From positions 1 through 64,000 of the forward strand of contig NZ_JXTH01000005.1 of the NCBI RefSeq assembly GCF_000836725.1: a stretch of DNA of 64,000 nucleotides, given 5' to 3'. Within the stretch, counting starts at the first letter, position 1, and each line of letters starts with the position of its first letter. The notes under the pieces are model-generated. The model was not told the origin of the DNA and searched no databases. It saw only the letters and a program-made list of their open reading frames with translations. Positions 1 to 11,955 of this stretch are shown in pieces. Origin of the DNA: Anoxybacillus thermarum (lineage in GTDB: Bacteria > Bacillota > Bacilli > Bacillales > Anoxybacillaceae). Both the position numbers and the translations under genes were made by a program.

Positions 1-248
1 GCCGCGGGCCCATCCTGTAGCGACAGCTTGCGCCGCCTTTCAACGAAAGATCATGCGATCTTTCGTGTTATCCGGTATTAGCACCGATTTCTCGGTGTTA
101 TCCCCGTCTACAGGGCAGGTTGCCCACGTGTTACTCACCCGTCCGCCGCTAACGATTCAAAAGCAAGCTTTTGAATCGTCCGCTCGACTTGCATGTATTA
201 GGCACGCCGCCAGCGTTCGTCCTGAGCCAGGATCAAACTCTCCATAGA
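1..248 (-). rRNA. rrs: 16S ribosomal RNA, 5' part (cut by window edge)
   Basis: The reverse complement contains the universal start of bacterial 16S rRNA, GAGTTTGATCCTGGCTCAG, followed by the GACGAACGCTGGCGGC block. The mature 5' end is placed about 8 bases before GAGTTTGATC by comparison with E. coli and B. subtilis. Only about 250 bases lie inside the window; the gene continues to the left. It is the first gene of an rRNA operon downstream of gyrA, as in B. subtilis. The short open frame on the plus strand here is a chance frame in rRNA. Confidence 0.97.
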
Positions 249-290
249 AAAGTTATCCTTAGCTTTTACGCTGCTGTTTTGTTCAGTTTT

Positions 291-343
291 CAAAGAACAT
301 CAAGCACAAGATATATCATACAAGATGCTTTTTTTATTGTCAA
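291..343 (-). promoter_or_regulatory. rRNA operon promoter and boxA-like leader
   Basis: On the minus strand a near-perfect sigma-A promoter is visible: TTGACA at 338-343, a 17-base spacer, and TATGAT at 315-320. The predicted start is near 308. Just downstream, at 291-299, the leader carries TGTTCTTTG, close to the boxA antitermination element that precedes 16S genes in Bacillus. The arrangement explains transcription of the 16S gene ending at the window edge. Confidence 0.8.
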
Positions 344-365
344 CACTTTTTATGCTATTTTTCAT

Positions 366-404
366 TAAAAAATTAAATGACAACGGCAATAACCATTGTC
401 ATTT
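366..404 (-). terminator. Terminator of the HD-GYP-like gene
   Basis: A 12-base stem, AAATGACAATGG on the minus strand paired with CCGTTGTCATTT (375-386 with 393-404, one wobble), is followed on the minus strand by a T-rich run. It overlaps the stop codon of the upstream gene and separates it from the rRNA promoter. Confidence 0.75.
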
Positions 405-1484
405 TATAATATCTTCAATGAACAAATCCTTTTTATCTTTGAGTGAAATAATTTTGTTTGTTTCAATTATCTTAACCATCGGATGATTTGGTGAATCTTG
501 TTCAAAAAAGATGATTTCCCCGATTTGTTCATTTGATAATTTCACTCTTGCCCCGATTGAAAGAGTCATTAAAAGAGAAGCCAACGCTCGAACAACAGAA
601 AGATCAAATTTTCCAAAGCAATCTTTATGAATTTGTTCAAATACTTTAAAAGGAGATTGTTTATTACGATAAGGCCGCTCAGAAATCATCGCATGGTAAA
701 CATCAGCCACAGCAACAATTTTGCTATACGGGTGAATTTTTTCTTCTTGAACACTAAGTAAATACCCGCTGCCGTCGTTGCGCTCATGATGTTGCAAAAT
801 AGCGAGCTTCACTCCTTCTTGTAGCGCGGTAATTTTTTGAACCATTTTATATCCATAAACGGTATGTTGGCGCATATCTTTATATTCCATTGGTGTAAGG
901 GCTGTGCTTTTGTAAAGTATTTTCGGATCGACTTTAGCCATACCGCAATCGCTCAATAATCCAGCAATTGCGACTTGATAATAGTCTCCTTTTGCATATT
1001 GCAATTTTTTCGCCAATACACCCGAGAGAAGGCCGACTGTCACTGCATGATGGAATAAATACTCTGATTTTGTAGAGTAGTGGTGAAAAAAGAGCAATTC
1101 TTTTTCCGATTCCAATACTTTTTCGAATAAAGGCATAAACATGTGACGAACTTTGCCAATGTCGATCGGCAACCCAGACTGCCAACCTTGAAACATTTGT
1201 TTATACTGCTGAACAGCTTCTAAATATAATGTCAATATATCTTTGTTATCAGTTACTTTTGTTTTTGGCACATCTTCTTGAATAATTTCACTTGGTCGAA
1301 ATGTACTCCCATCGACAAGAACTGACTGTACACGCACTTGAGTAACGAGAAACTTTTGTAATACAGTTAAAAGTTTCGGAGTTAACACAGTGTTTTTCGG
1401 AACAATGACACGATTCGATTTCCCGATAACATCTTCCGCCAAGATGCATCCTTCTTGCAATTGAGCTGTTTTTACTAACAACAC
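399..1484 (-). CDS. HD-GYP domain protein with altered metal-binding motifs
   Basis: The protein has 361 residues and starts at GTG behind a GGGGAG ribosome site. The C-terminal half (about 125-330) matches the HD-GYP fold: a helix with HHAVTVG, then HTVYGYKMV, then HHERNDGSGY, then ADVYHAMISERPYR. HD-GYP proteins usually hydrolyse cyclic di-GMP. Here the hallmark HD(I)GK reads SDCGM, the GYP triplet reads GYL, and the usual DVYDA reads DVYHA, so at least two metal-ligand positions differ from the family pattern. It may be a catalytically altered sensor or regulator. It lies between gyrA and 16S rRNA; from memory, thermophilic Bacillaceae carry an HD-domain gene here. The N-terminal 120 residues have no domain I recognise. 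Confidence 0.85.
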   Translation of the reverse strand: MLLVKTAQLQEGCILAEDVIGKSNRVIVPKNTVLTPKLLTVLQKFLVTQVRVQSVLVDGSTFRPSEIIQEDVPKTKVTDNKDILTLYLEAVQQYKQMFQGWQSGLPIDIGKVRHMFMPLFEKVLESEKELLFFHHYSTKSEYLFHHAVTVGLLSGVLAKKLQYAKGDYYQVAIAGLLSDCGMAKVDPKILYKSTALTPMEYKDMRQHTVYGYKMVQKITALQEGVKLAILQHHERNDGSGYLLSVQEEKIHPYSKIVAVADVYHAMISERPYRNKQSPFKVFEQIHKDCFGKFDLSVVRALASLLMTLSIGARVKLSNEQIGEIIFFEQDSPNHPMVKIIETNKIISLKDKKDLFIEDIIK

Positions 1485-1511
1485 GTCTTTCTCCCCGCCT
1501 TTGTAAGAACG

Positions 1512-1533
1512 TAGAGGGGGAATTTCCCCTCTA
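1512..1533 (-). terminator. Hairpin at the end of gyrA
   Basis: An 8-base inverted repeat (TAGAGGGG and CCCCTCTA) overlaps the gyrA stop codon. No T-run follows on the minus strand, so it may act as an mRNA stabiliser or processing barrier rather than a full terminator. The HD-GYP-like gene follows within 50 bases and could be cotranscribed. Confidence 0.45.
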
Positions 1534-3990
1534 TTCTTCTTGCAATTGTTCTTGTTCTTTTTCTTCTTCTTTCGGCACTTTGGCTACTGTCGCAACATAC
1601 TCTTGCTCGTTTTCTCCATCAAGACGCATTAACCTGACTCCTTGAGTGTTTCGTCCCATGACAGAAATATCACTTACCGCCATACGAATCATCACACCAC
1701 TTGCAGTCATTAACATTAAATCTTCTTCACCTGTAACTGTTTTTACCGACACAACTTCACCATTTTTTTCAGTAATGTTACACGTTTTAATCCCTTTTCC
1801 TCCACGGCTTTGGATACGATATTCTGGAGCTGGTGTCCGTTTCCCGTATCCATTTTTCGTCACAATTAAAATTTCCTCATTCCCATTCAAACTCTCCATA
1901 CCAACTACTTCATCACCCGGACATAACGTAATTGCTTTCACACCTGCAGCTGTTCGTCCCATCGAACGAACATCTGTCTCAGGGAAACGAATTAACATCC
2001 CATTTTTCGTCCCTACAATGATATGTTTATGACCATCTGTCAGCTTTACGGATATTAATTCATCCCCTTCATGCAAATGAATAGCAATTAAACCGTGGTT
2101 GCGAATGTTAGCAAATGACGATAGCGGTGATCGTTTTGCAATTCCTTGCTTTGTTGTGAAAAATAAAAATGCATCTTCACGAAATTGATCAATGGCAATA
2201 ACTGTATTAATCACTTCATCTTTTTCAATGTTTAATAAGTTAACAATCGGAATTCCTTTCGCTGTTCGGCTAAACTCCGGAATTTCATATCCTTTTGCTT
2301 TATACACTTTCCCTTTGTTCGTAAAAAATAGAACAATATCATGTGTAGATGTAATGACTAAATGTTCAACAAAATCGTCTTCATTCGTATTCATTCCTTG
2401 AATGCCGCGTCCACCTCGGCGTTGGCTTCGGTATGTTGAAACAGGGAGACGTTTAATATACCCTCTATGCGTTAATGTAACAACAATATTTTCGCGAGTA
2501 ATTAAATCTTCATCATCAATTGTTTCTAAACCGCCATTTACAATTTCTGTACGGCGATCATCGTTGAACTTCTCTTTAATTTCAAGTAATTCGTCACGAA
2601 TAATTTGTAAAACTTTTTGTTCATCAGCTAAAATGGCTTTTAAATGCGCAATGAGCTTCACTAGCTCCGCATATTCTTGTTCGATTTTTTCACGTTCTAA
2701 TCCTGTTAAACGTTGCAGACGCATATCTAAAATGGCTTGCGCTTGTTTTTCACTTAACTGGAACTTTGTCATTAATCCTTCTTTAGCTACGTCTACAGTC
2801 GCAGATTGACGAATAAGCTCAATCACCTCGTCTAAATGATCAAGGGCAATACGTAATCCTTCTAAAATATGAGCGCGAGCTTCCGCTTTGTTCAATTCAA
2901 ACTGCGTCCGACGACGAATAACAATCTTTTGATGATCTAAATAATGCTGTAAACATTGTTTTAAGTTCAACACTTTTGGTTGACCGTCAACAAGGGCAAG
3001 CATATTAATACCAAAGCTTGTTTGTAATGCTGTTTGTTTGTATAAATTGTTGAGCACCACATGGGCACTTACATCTCTTCTTACTTCAATAACGATGCGC
3101 ATGCCGCTCCGGTCAGATTCATCGCGCAAATCCGTAATGCCCTCTATTTTCTTTTCACGTACAAGTTCAGCAATTTTTTCAATCAACTTTGCTTTATTTA
3201 CTTGATAAGGCAATTCTCGGACGATAATTGTTTCTTTTCCGTTTTCTTTTTGTTCAATCTCTGCTTTGGCGCGCAATGTAATCGAACCTCGTCCTGTTTC
3301 ATACGCTTTTCGTATACCGCCTCTTCCGATAATTTGCGCGCCTGTCGGAAAGTCTGGACCAGGCAAATACTCCATTAGTTCAGCAATGGTCATATCTGGA
3401 TCTTTCATTAGTTCTAATAAAGCGTCAATGACTTCCCCAAGTTGATGCGGCGGAATGTTTGTCGCCATCCCGACCGCAATACCTGAAGACCCATTTACGA
3501 GTAAATTTGGAAAACGAGCCGGCAACACAATGGGCTCACGTTCTGAACCGTCGTAGTTATCTTGGTAATCAATCGTATCTTTATTAATATCCCGCAACAG
3601 CTCCATCGAAATTTTCGACATTCTCGCTTCTGTATAACGCATAGCTGCTGCGGCATCTCCATCAATTGATCCAAAGTTTCCGTGACCATCAACGAGCATA
3701 TATCGATAGTTAAAATCTTGCGCCATCCGCACCATCGTATCGTACACCGCTGCATCGCCATGTGGATGGTACTTCCCGATCACTTCACCGACAATACGTG
3801 CGGACTTTTTGTAAGGCTTGTCCGCTGTCATACCTAAATCGTGCATCGCATATAAAATTCGGCGATGTACCGGTTTTAGTCCGTCACGCACATCAGGAAG
3901 TGCACGCGATACGATGACGCTCATAGCATAGTCGAGAAACGATGCACGCATTTCTTGACTAATACTTATTTCTTTTACACGTTCAGACAT
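1531..3990 (-). CDS. gyrA: DNA gyrase subunit A
   Basis: The 819-residue product is the breakage-reunion subunit of the A2B2 gyrase, which introduces negative supercoils ahead of replication forks. The N-terminal winged-helix domain begins with [18 protein letters not shown], and the active-site tyrosine sits in [11 protein letters not shown] (about residue 123). The quinolone-determining segment around 81-88 reads [10 protein letters not shown], a sensitive-type pattern. The C-terminal part holds six beta-pinwheel blades, with the GyrA box near [10 protein letters not shown] (about 530), and an acidic, Glu/Gln-rich tail. It lies 70 bases downstream of gyrB, as in other Bacilli. Confidence 0.98.
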   Translation of the reverse strand: MSERVKEISISQEMRASFLDYAMSVIVSRALPDVRDGLKPVHRRILYAMHDLGMTADKPYKKSARIVGEVIGKYHPHGDAAVYDTMVRMAQDFNYRYMLVDGHGNFGSIDGDAAAAMRYTEARMSKISMELLRDINKDTIDYQDNYDGSEREPIVLPARFPNLLVNGSSGIAVGMATNIPPHQLGEVIDALLELMKDPDMTIAELMEYLPGPDFPTGAQIIGRGGIRKAYETGRGSITLRAKAEIEQKENGKETIIVRELPYQVNKAKLIEKIAELVREKKIEGITDLRDESDRSGMRIVIEVRRDVSAHVVLNNLYKQTALQTSFGINMLALVDGQPKVLNLKQCLQHYLDHQKIVIRRRTQFELNKAEARAHILEGLRIALDHLDEVIELIRQSATVDVAKEGLMTKFQLSEKQAQAILDMRLQRLTGLEREKIEQEYAELVKLIAHLKAILADEQKVLQIIRDELLEIKEKFNDDRRTEIVNGGLETIDDEDLITRENIVVTLTHRGYIKRLPVSTYRSQRRGGRGIQGMNTNEDDFVEHLVITSTHDIVLFFTNKGKVYKAKGYEIPEFSRTAKGIPIVNLLNIEKDEVINTVIAIDQFREDAFLFFTTKQGIAKRSPLSSFANIRNHGLIAIHLHEGDELISVKLTDGHKHIIVGTKNGMLIRFPETDVRSMGRTAAGVKAITLCPGDEVVGMESLNGNEEILIVTKNGYGKRTPAPEYRIQSRGGKGIKTCNITEKNGEVVSVKTVTGEEDLMLMTASGVMIRMAVSDISVMGRNTQGVRLMRLDGENEQEYVATVAKVPKEEEKEQEQLQEE

Positions 3991-4060
3991 ATAGACGAAC
4001 CTCCCTTACTTAACAAAATAATAAAACAAGGGGAGGGTGAACAAACACTCTCCGACATAC

Positions 4061-5989
<1,929 letters not shown>

Positions 5990-6038
5990 TCACCTACGCT
6001 TTCCTTTTCGAACAATACGTTCGAGGTTTATAGAAAAA

Positions 6039-7154
6039 CTATCGTTTCATCATTTGTCCAGAGACAACTTCATACACATCTGCCTCGCGAATGACGCGAT
6101 GCTCGATCCCGTCTATGCTCGTTGTCGTTACAAATGTTTGTACTTTTCCTTGGATAGCATTTAACAAATGCGTTTGGCGAAAATCATCAAGCTCTGATAG
6201 TACATCATCAAGTAAAAGAATCGGGTACTCCCCAATTTCTGAAAAAATTAAATCGATTTCAGCTAGTTTCAATGAAAGGGCTGTCGTTCGTTGTTGACCT
6301 TGTGAACCGAACGTTTGCACATCTTTCCCGTTAATCGTAAACGATAAATCATCTCGATGTGGCCCAATAAGTGTTGTACCTCGTTCTATTTCTTTTGTTT
6401 TTATTTTTGCGAACTTTTCGTTATACACTTCTACTATTCTCGACCATTGTTGTTCGTCTAATACATCAACTGAAGGACAATAATGAATCCGTAATTGTTC
6501 ATTGCCCCGGCTAATTTCAGCATGGATTGGTTTTGCCCACGTTTGTAACAATTCAATAAATTCATATCTTTTTAGAGTGATTTTTGCAGCGAGCTCTACA
6601 AGCTGTTCCGTAAGCACATCAAGAAACGTTTCGTCCGTCTGTTTTTTCGACTGAAGCAGTTTCAAATATTGATTTCTTTGTTGCAACACTTTTTGATATT
6701 GTCCGAGCTCGTGCATATAAACAGGTGATACTTGACCAATTTCCATATCGATAAAGCGTCTTCGAATTTGTGGGCTCCCTTTGACAAGGTTTAAATCTTC
6801 AGGGGCAAACATGACAACGTTCATATGGCCAACGTAGCTGCTTAATTTTGCCTGTTCAATATAGTTTAATTTTGCTTTTTTTCCTCTCTTCGACACGATC
6901 AACTGTAAAAAAATTTGACCGTTTTTCTTTTCTACTTTCCCCTCTATTTTAGCATAATCTTCTTCCCAACGAATTAAATCTTTATCGTTTGTTGTTCGGT
7001 GTGATTTCGCCATCGACAAAACGTAAATGGATTCCATAATATTCGTCTTACCTTGAGCGTTTTCTCCTAAAATGACGTTTACATTATTTCGAAATCGCCA
7101 ACAACCTTGCTCATAGTTCCGATAATTTTTTAAAGTTAATTGCTCTAAAAACAA
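6039..7154 (-). CDS. recF: DNA replication and repair protein RecF
   Basis: This 371-residue SMC-like ATPase helps load RecA at single-strand gaps together with RecO and RecR. The Walker A motif GENAQGKTN is near residue 30. A signature motif similar to [18 protein letters not shown] lies around 285-300, followed by Walker [12 protein letters not shown]. The start codon is TTG behind a G-rich ribosome site; the N-terminus [14 protein letters not shown] fits the family. It sits 16 bases after yaaA and ahead of gyrB in the dnaA-gyrA block. Confidence 0.97.
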   Translation of the reverse strand: MFLEQLTLKNYRNYEQGCWRFRNNVNVILGENAQGKTNIMESIYVLSMAKSHRTTNDKDLIRWEEDYAKIEGKVEKKNGQIFLQLIVSKRGKKAKLNYIEQAKLSSYVGHMNVVMFAPEDLNLVKGSPQIRRRFIDMEIGQVSPVYMHELGQYQKVLQQRNQYLKLLQSKKQTDETFLDVLTEQLVELAAKITLKRYEFIELLQTWAKPIHAEISRGNEQLRIHYCPSVDVLDEQQWSRIVEVYNEKFAKIKTKEIERGTTLIGPHRDDLSFTINGKDVQTFGSQGQQRTTALSLKLAEIDLIFSEIGEYPILLLDDVLSELDDFRQTHLLNAIQGKVQTFVTTTSIDGIEHRVIREADVYEVVSGQMMKR

Positions 7155-7169
7155 AGGTGCCCCCCGCCT

Positions 7170-7382
7170 TTACGAACGAATCGTAAATATACCAATTGTT
7201 TCAATATGAACAACATCTCCTACTTTCAACTTCCGACCGCGGCGTTGTTCCCTTTCACCATTAACGAGCACATCGTTTGTTTGTAAAAACCATTTCGCCA
7301 TTCCACCTGTTGAAATGATGTTTGCTAGTTTTAAAAATTGTCCAAGCGTAATTGTTTCCGTTGAAATTTTTATTTCTTTCAT
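7170..7382 (-). CDS. yaaA: S4-domain RNA-binding protein YaaA
   Basis: The 70-residue protein is almost entirely one S4 RNA-binding domain (ITLGQFLKLANIISTGGMAK... VLVNGEREQRRGRKLKVGD). YaaA family members sit between dnaN and recF in most Bacilli and have been linked to 50S ribosome assembly. The position here is the classical one, 99 bases after dnaN and 15 before recF. Confidence 0.93.
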   Translation of the reverse strand: MKEIKISTETITLGQFLKLANIISTGGMAKWFLQTNDVLVNGEREQRRGRKLKVGDVVHIETIGIFTIRS

Positions 7383-7453
7383 GCATCATCCGCTCACTTT
7401 CTGTAAAAGTGTCCATTTTTTCATTGTACTAAAAAAGAAGGGGGAAGAAAAGG

Positions 7454-7480
7454 AAAGCTGCTAGCAGATCTAGCAGCTTT
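7454..7480 (-). terminator. Hairpin after dnaN
   Basis: An 11-base perfect stem (AAAGCTGCTAG with CTAGCAGCTTT) around a 5-base loop lies right after the dnaN stop. A moderate T-rich run follows on the minus strand, and a T-run also follows on the plus strand. It probably reduces read-through from dnaN into yaaA-recF. Confidence 0.6.
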
Positions 7481-7481
7481 T

Positions 7482-8618
7482 TTAGTATGTGCGTACAGGC
7501 AAAATTAACTGGAGCATAGAGTCGTCATGAAGTGGTCGAATGACAAACGGCCTCATGGCACCAGTAAAACTAATTTTAATTTCCGCCCCTTCTAACGCTT
7601 TTAATGCATCCATCATATATTTTGCGCTGAAAGAAATTTTTAATTCTTCACCTTCTACCTGCTCACATTGTACTTCTTCGACCACCTTTCCGATTTCAGG
7701 TGAGTTCGACGAAATTTCAACGACTTCGTCAGACAATGTCGATAAACGAACAACGTTATTTCTTCCTTCACGTGCGAGCAATGACGCTCGATCGATTGCT
7801 TGTAAAAACTCTTTTGTTTTGACAATCATATCTGTTTGGCTTTCTGTTGGAATTAGCCGAGATGTATCTGGATAGTTTCCGTCTAACAACCTTGAGAAAA
7901 ACAATAAATGTTTTGTTTTGAATAACACTTGGTTTTCCGTTACGACGATATGAACAGGCTCATTTGATTCTTCAAGAATTTTATTTAACTCATTTAAGCT
8001 TTTGCCTGGAATGACAATGTTGTAATACGCTTCTGATTCCGTTTCTACTTTTGCTTTCCGCATTGCAAGTCGATGACTATCTGTTGCAGTACACACCAGT
8101 TCATTATTTTCAATCCGCCAGTTTACACCTGTTAAGATCGGGCGTGTTTCTGAGGTAGACACCGCAAATACCGTTTGTCGAATGACATGTTTTAGTAAAT
8201 CAGCTGGTACTTTAAACATGTTTTCCTCTTGAATTTGTGGTAGCCGTGGATATTCTTCTGGATCTAATCCATTCAAATGAAATTCGGTTTTTCCGGAGCG
8301 GATCGTCGTGACAAATTTGTCTTTTACTTCGATTTCTATCGTTTCTTTCGGTAACTTACGAACAATTTCACTAAAAAATCGTGCTTGTAAGACAACGCTA
8401 CCTTGGGTAATGACGTCTACAATGACTCGATCTTCTTCCTCAGCAGGAATGAATGATTCGATCGAAATATCCGAATCACTTCCTGTTAAAGTAACGCCTT
8501 GTTTCGAGGCAACAATTTTAATTCCAGTTAAAATCGGAATCGTTGTTCGGGATGATACAGCTTTCATCACATCTTGTACACTTCTCACTAAGTGATCGCG
8601 ATCAATAATAACTTTCAC
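7482..8618 (-). CDS. dnaN: DNA polymerase III beta subunit (sliding clamp)
   Basis: The 378-residue protein has the usual length of the Bacillus clamp, and its three repeated clamp folds form a ring as a dimer. The family hallmarks are the start MKVIIDRDHLVRSVQDVMKAVSSRTTIPIL and the end FVIRPLHDDSMLQLILPVRTY. It tethers DNA polymerase to DNA and recruits YabA, MutS and others. It is the second gene of the dnaA-dnaN unit; the 157-base gap to dnaA contains part of oriC. Confidence 0.98.
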   Translation of the reverse strand: MKVIIDRDHLVRSVQDVMKAVSSRTTIPILTGIKIVASKQGVTLTGSDSDISIESFIPAEEEDRVIVDVITQGSVVLQARFFSEIVRKLPKETIEIEVKDKFVTTIRSGKTEFHLNGLDPEEYPRLPQIQEENMFKVPADLLKHVIRQTVFAVSTSETRPILTGVNWRIENNELVCTATDSHRLAMRKAKVETESEAYYNIVIPGKSLNELNKILEESNEPVHIVVTENQVLFKTKHLLFFSRLLDGNYPDTSRLIPTESQTDMIVKTKEFLQAIDRASLLAREGRNNVVRLSTLSDEVVEISSNSPEIGKVVEEVQCEQVEGEELKISFSAKYMMDALKALEGAEIKISFTGAMRPFVIRPLHDDSMLQLILPVRTY

Positions 8619-8626
8619 AAAGAAAA

Positions 8627-8775
8627 CCTCCCTAATTTATTTATTATATTTTTTTAAAAAACTATTAATCATAGTACTAGGCGTTGTGATTATGTGGATA
8701 AGTGAATAAAACAAAGGAAGCACAGACTATCCACATGTGGACAGACTGTGCACAAACATAAAGCAGTTATTCACA
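8627..8775. other. oriC: oriC, dnaA-dnaN intergenic part (DUE and DnaA boxes)
   Basis: Perfect or near-perfect DnaA boxes are seen at 8693-8701 (TGTGGATAA) and 8767-8775 (TTATTCACA, touching the dnaA stop codon). Weaker ones are at 8727-8735 and 8748-8756. Reading along the minus strand, the box at 8693-8701 is followed by a short GC cluster, then by TAG/TAC/TAT/GAT/TAA/TAG triplets (8662-8680) that resemble the DnaA-trio, and then by a strongly AT-rich tract (8632-8661). This is the order described for the B. subtilis unwinding region, so strand opening probably occurs here. Confidence 0.85.
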
Positions 8776-10119
8776 TTATTTCAGTTTCTCCATAATTTCT
8801 TTCAGCTGTTTTTGTAATTGAACGTCTGTTTGGATGAGTGCTGAAATTTTCTCGTGAGCATGGATGACAGTCGTATGATCACGCCCTCCAAATTCCTCAC
8901 CAATCTTCGGAAGTGAGCAGTCCGTCAGCTCGCGCGAAAGATACATTGCAATTTGGCGCGGAAATGCAACCGATTTTGTCCGTTTCTTTGCCTTAAAATC
9001 TTCGAGTTTCAAGTTAAAATGCTCCCCAACAACGCGTTGAATGTCTTGGATTGTAATGACTCTTGGTTTGGAGCTTGGAATGATATCTTTTAATGCTTCT
9101 GCTGCTAAATCTGCGTTAATTTCTTTGTTAATTAAAGAGGAGTAAGCAACGACGCGAATGAGCGCACCTTCCAATTCACGAATGTTTGAATCGATTTGAT
9201 TGGCGATGTACAACATCACTTCGTTCGGGATGTCGAAGCCTTCTGCCTTTGCTTTTTTACGTAAAATGGCAATTCTCGTTTCTAAATCAGGAGGAGTGAT
9301 GTCCGTAATTAATCCCCATTCAAAACGAGAACGAAGGCGATCTTCTAACGTCGGAATTTCTTTTGGAGGTCGGTCACTCGATATGACAATTTGCTTACTT
9401 TCTTCATGTAATGTATTAAACGTATGGAAAAACTCCTCTTGCGTCTGTTCTTTTCCCGCAAGAAATTGAATATCATCTATTAACAGTACGTCCACGTTAC
9501 GATATTTGTTGCGAAAATCGTCTGGCCGATTATCGCGAATGGCATTAATAAATTCATTTGTAAACTTTTCCGAAGATAAATAAACTACTTTTGCTGACGG
9601 ATTATGTTCAAGAACGTAATGGCCGATTGCGTGCATGAGGTGCGTCTTGCCTAGGCCTACACCACCATAAATGAAAAGGGGGTTGTATGCTTTGGCCGGT
9701 GCTTCTGCTACCGCTAAAGATGCAGCGTGGGCAAAGCGATTGCCAGATCCAATGACAAAAGTATCGAATGTATACTTTGGATTCAGCATACTTTGTGGAA
9801 ATTCTGTTTGTTCGTCATCGTGTTTTCGCGGTTTGCTCGATGGTTTTAGATCAAATTCCTCTAGTGTTTGATGATTAGGGATCGTGCATTTAATTTTTAA
9901 CTCTTCTCCGGTAATGTCATAGAGCGTTTGCTCAATGAGCCGCGTGTAGCGCGATTCAAGCCAATCTTTTGTGAATTCGTTTGGAACGGTAATAATAAGT
10001 ATGTCGCCTTTTAGCGAATGAGCAGATGTCGATTTTAACCACGTTTCAAAGCTCGGTTTGCTAATTTTTTTCTCAATCTCGGCTAATGCTTTATTCCATA
10101 AGTCCGAAATATTTTCCAC
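8776..10119 (-). CDS. dnaA: Chromosomal replication initiator DnaA
   Basis: This 447-residue AAA+ ATPase binds DnaA boxes and opens the origin. Domain I (1-80) begins [17 protein letters not shown]; domain II is a short charged linker. The Walker A motif [13 protein letters not shown] and Walker B LLIDDIQF lie in domain III. Domain IV ends with the helix-turn-helix signature [15 protein letters not shown]. The start is GTG behind a strong GGAGGGAG site. The gene is flanked on both sides by DnaA boxes, which allows autoregulation. Confidence 0.99.
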   Translation of the reverse strand: MENISDLWNKALAEIEKKISKPSFETWLKSTSAHSLKGDILIITVPNEFTKDWLESRYTRLIEQTLYDITGEELKIKCTIPNHQTLEEFDLKPSSKPRKHDDEQTEFPQSMLNPKYTFDTFVIGSGNRFAHAASLAVAEAPAKAYNPLFIYGGVGLGKTHLMHAIGHYVLEHNPSAKVVYLSSEKFTNEFINAIRDNRPDDFRNKYRNVDVLLIDDIQFLAGKEQTQEEFFHTFNTLHEESKQIVISSDRPPKEIPTLEDRLRSRFEWGLITDITPPDLETRIAILRKKAKAEGFDIPNEVMLYIANQIDSNIRELEGALIRVVAYSSLINKEINADLAAEALKDIIPSSKPRVITIQDIQRVVGEHFNLKLEDFKAKKRTKSVAFPRQIAMYLSRELTDCSLPKIGEEFGGRDHTTVIHAHEKISALIQTDVQLQKQLKEIMEKLK

Positions 10120-10189
10120 GCCGCTCTCCCTCCTTCTCCGCGCGGGTGTTCAACATTTGTATAACTTTGTCTATAAAAAAAATTTTTTC

Positions 10190-10470
10190 GACAGTTTTCA
10201 CCGATTGTGGACAAATATTTACACAGGATGTGGACGGAACTGTCCACACATTATCCACATTTTGTGGATAATGAAAAAAACTTATAGAATTATCCAGAGT
10301 AAAAACAACAATATAATAGCAGATAAATACTTATGTTGCAATGGGTTTAAAAGATTATCCACAAAACAAAAAAGATGTGAAAAAATTTTATCCACAAGGT
10401 TATAAGATGTGAAAAACTTGTCGATAAATGTTGTGGATACGAAAAAGATGACAAAAAATTTATCCACAAC
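10190..10470. other. oriC: oriC, dnaA-rpmH intergenic part (DnaA-box cluster)
   Basis: This part of the 468-base gap between dnaA and rpmH has no credible gene. It holds perfect DnaA boxes at 10251-10259, 10263-10271, 10355-10363, 10388-10396 and 10460-10468. One-mismatch boxes are at 10206-10214, 10290-10298 and 10432-10440. The boxes occur in both orientations within AT-rich DNA. The position equals the upstream half of the bipartite B. subtilis origin (incA/incB). A short open frame across the region is a by-product of low stop-codon density on one strand. Confidence 0.92.
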
Positions 10471-10511
10471 AATAATCACAACATAGTCAAAAAAAGATAC
10501 TCCTGGAGTAG

Positions 10512-10541
10512 TTGACATTTCTCTAAATTTCTCACTATAAT
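10512..10541 (+). promoter_or_regulatory. rpmH promoter
   Basis: A consensus -35 TTGACA (10512-10517) and -10 TATAAT (10536-10541) are separated by 18 bases. They lie 46 bases before the rpmH start and just downstream of the last oriC DnaA box. Confidence 0.8.
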
Positions 10542-10587
10542 TAGAAAGACTGTCTTTTAACAGTTATTCCTCAGGGAGGTGTCATAT

Positions 10588-10722
10588 ATGAAAAGAACGT
10601 ATCAACCAAATAAGCGGAAGCGTAGTAAAGTACACGGTTTCCGTGCGCGCATGAGCACAAAGAACGGAAGAAAAGTTCTTGCTCGCCGTCGTCGTAAAGG
10701 AAGAAAAGTATTATCTGCATAG
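10588..10722 (+). CDS. rpmH: 50S ribosomal protein L34
   Basis: The 44-residue, strongly basic protein ([19 protein letters not shown]...) is full-length L34. The start is ATG behind GGGAGGTG. L34 is a small rRNA-binding protein of the large subunit. It precedes rnpA, as in nearly all bacteria, and a hairpin terminator lies between the two genes. Confidence 0.98.
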   Translation: MKRTYQPNKRKRSKVHGFRARMSTKNGRKVLARRRRKGRKVLSA

Positions 10723-10750
10723 GCCACTGAACGATCAGTGGTCTTTTTTC
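10722..10750 (+). terminator. Attenuating terminator between rpmH and rnpA
   Basis: The stem GGCCACTGA/TCAGTGGTC (one G-T pair) with a 4-base loop is followed by six T residues. It begins at the rpmH stop codon. It would let abundant L34 be made with little RNase P protein from the same promoter. Confidence 0.8.
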
Positions 10751-10785
10751 TAACGGGAGTTACGATCGAGGTGTGATAGGGACAC

Positions 10786-11124
10786 ATGAAAAAAAAATAT
10801 CGCATAAAAAAAAATGATGAATTTCAAGAAGTATTTCAACGAGGAACATCGGTAGCGAATCGGCAGTTTGTCGTATACGTTTTAGATCAACCGGGACAAT
10901 GTTATTTTCGTATCGGATTATCTGTTAGCAAAAAAATTGGAAAAGCAGTCGTTCGAAATCGCGTGAAACGTTATATTCGCCAAGCGTTTCACGAAGAACG
11001 TGATCGGATCGAAGCGGGAAAAGATTATGTCATTATTGCGCGAATGCCAGTAGCTACGATGGGGTATGAAGAGGTAAAAAAAAGTTTATTGCATGTTTTG
11101 AGGCGGGCGAACGTTTTTCATTAA
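10786..11124 (+). CDS. rnpA: Ribonuclease P protein component
   Basis: The 112-residue basic protein assists the RNase P RNA in removing 5' leaders from pre-tRNAs. The RNR signature is visible in [20 protein letters not shown] (about residues 47-66). The N-terminal [19 protein letters not shown] is typical. The start is ATG 63 bases after rpmH, and yidC follows. Confidence 0.97.
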   Translation: MKKKYRIKKNDEFQEVFQRGTSVANRQFVVYVLDQPGQCYFRIGLSVSKKIGKAVVRNRVKRYIRQAFHEERDRIEAGKDYVIIARMPVATMGYEEVKKSLLHVLRRANVFH

Positions 11125-11187
11125 ATGTTTGGACGAGCGATATGTTAAAATATTTCGTGGAACGTATAAAGTAAGGGGGAAAAACGA

Positions 11188-11955
11188 GTGAAAAAAAGGC
11201 AAGTCGCATGGCTGTTTTTACTTCTTGCTATTGTGTTAGCAGGATGTTCAGAAATTAACCAGCCAATTACTGCAGAAAGTAAAGGATTTTGGAACGAGTA
11301 CATCGTTTACCCACTATCTTGGTTAATCACATACATGTCTGAGTTGTTTGGCTCCAATTACGGTTTAGGTATTATTGTCGTTACGATTTTAATTCGCTTA
11401 GCTATCTTGCCGTTGATGATTCAACAAACGAGAAGTTCCAAAGCAATGCAAGCGTTACAACCAGAACTACAAAAACTTCGTGAAAAATATAGTTCAAAAG
11501 ATGCGCAAACGCAACAAAAACTGCAACAAGAAACGATGTTGCTTTTCCAAAAGCACGGTGTGAATCCGTTAGCAGGGTGTTTGCCGCTATTCATTCAAAT
11601 GCCGATTTTAATTGGATTTTACCACGCTATTATGCGTACAGAAGAAATTGCACGCCATAACTTTTTATGGTTTGACTTAGGGGAAAAAGACCCGTTCTTT
11701 ATCCTGCCGCTTGTCGCAGGGGTAACAACATTTATCCAACAAAAGATGATGATGGCGGGCACGGAACAACAAAATCCGCAAATGGCAATGATGCTTTGGT
11801 TAATGCCAATTATGGTCGTTGTATTTGCCATTAACTTTCCAGCTGCCCTCTCACTTTATTGGGTTGTCGGAAACTTGTTTATGATTGCACAAACGTATTT
11901 CATTAAAGGACCAGACTTAAAAGCAACGAAACAAGCTGGGGGATCAGGAAAGTGA
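11188..11955 (+). CDS. yidC: Membrane protein insertase YidC/SpoIIIJ (lipoprotein type)
   Basis: The 255-residue protein inserts and folds inner-membrane proteins with or without Sec, and in B. subtilis the orthologue SpoIIIJ is needed for sigma-G activation in the forespore. A lipoprotein signal ends in LAGCS (Cys about residue 20). The YidC core follows, with five predicted membrane segments. The conserved substrate-groove arginine lies in the segment ending ILIRLAILP. The start is GTG with AAGGGGG upstream. The last four bases overlap the start of jag. Confidence 0.95.
   Translation: MKKRQVAWLFLLLAIVLAGCSEINQPITAESKGFWNEYIVYPLSWLITYMSELFGSNYGLGIIVVTILIRLAILPLMIQQTRSSKAMQALQPELQKLREKYSSKDAQTQQKLQQETMLLFQKHGVNPLAGCLPLFIQMPILIGFYHAIMRTEEIARHNFLWFDLGEKDPFFILPLVAGVTTFIQQKMMMAGTEQQNPQMAMMLWLMPIMVVVFAINFPAALSLYWVVGNLFMIAQTYFIKGPDLKATKQAGGSGK

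Noticed and set aside
53-368. Two short plus-strand frames over the 16S gene and its leader
   Set aside because: They lie inside rRNA and the rRNA promoter, so they are chance frames.
3991-4060. Imperfect GGAG/CTCC hairpin between gyrB and gyrA
   Set aside because: The pairing has mismatches and only a loose T-rich tail; too weak to call a terminator within the gyrB-gyrA unit.
10058-10518. Short frames within oriC
   Set aside because: They cover DnaA boxes, have low-complexity Phe/Ile-rich or Lys-rich products and no ribosome site.
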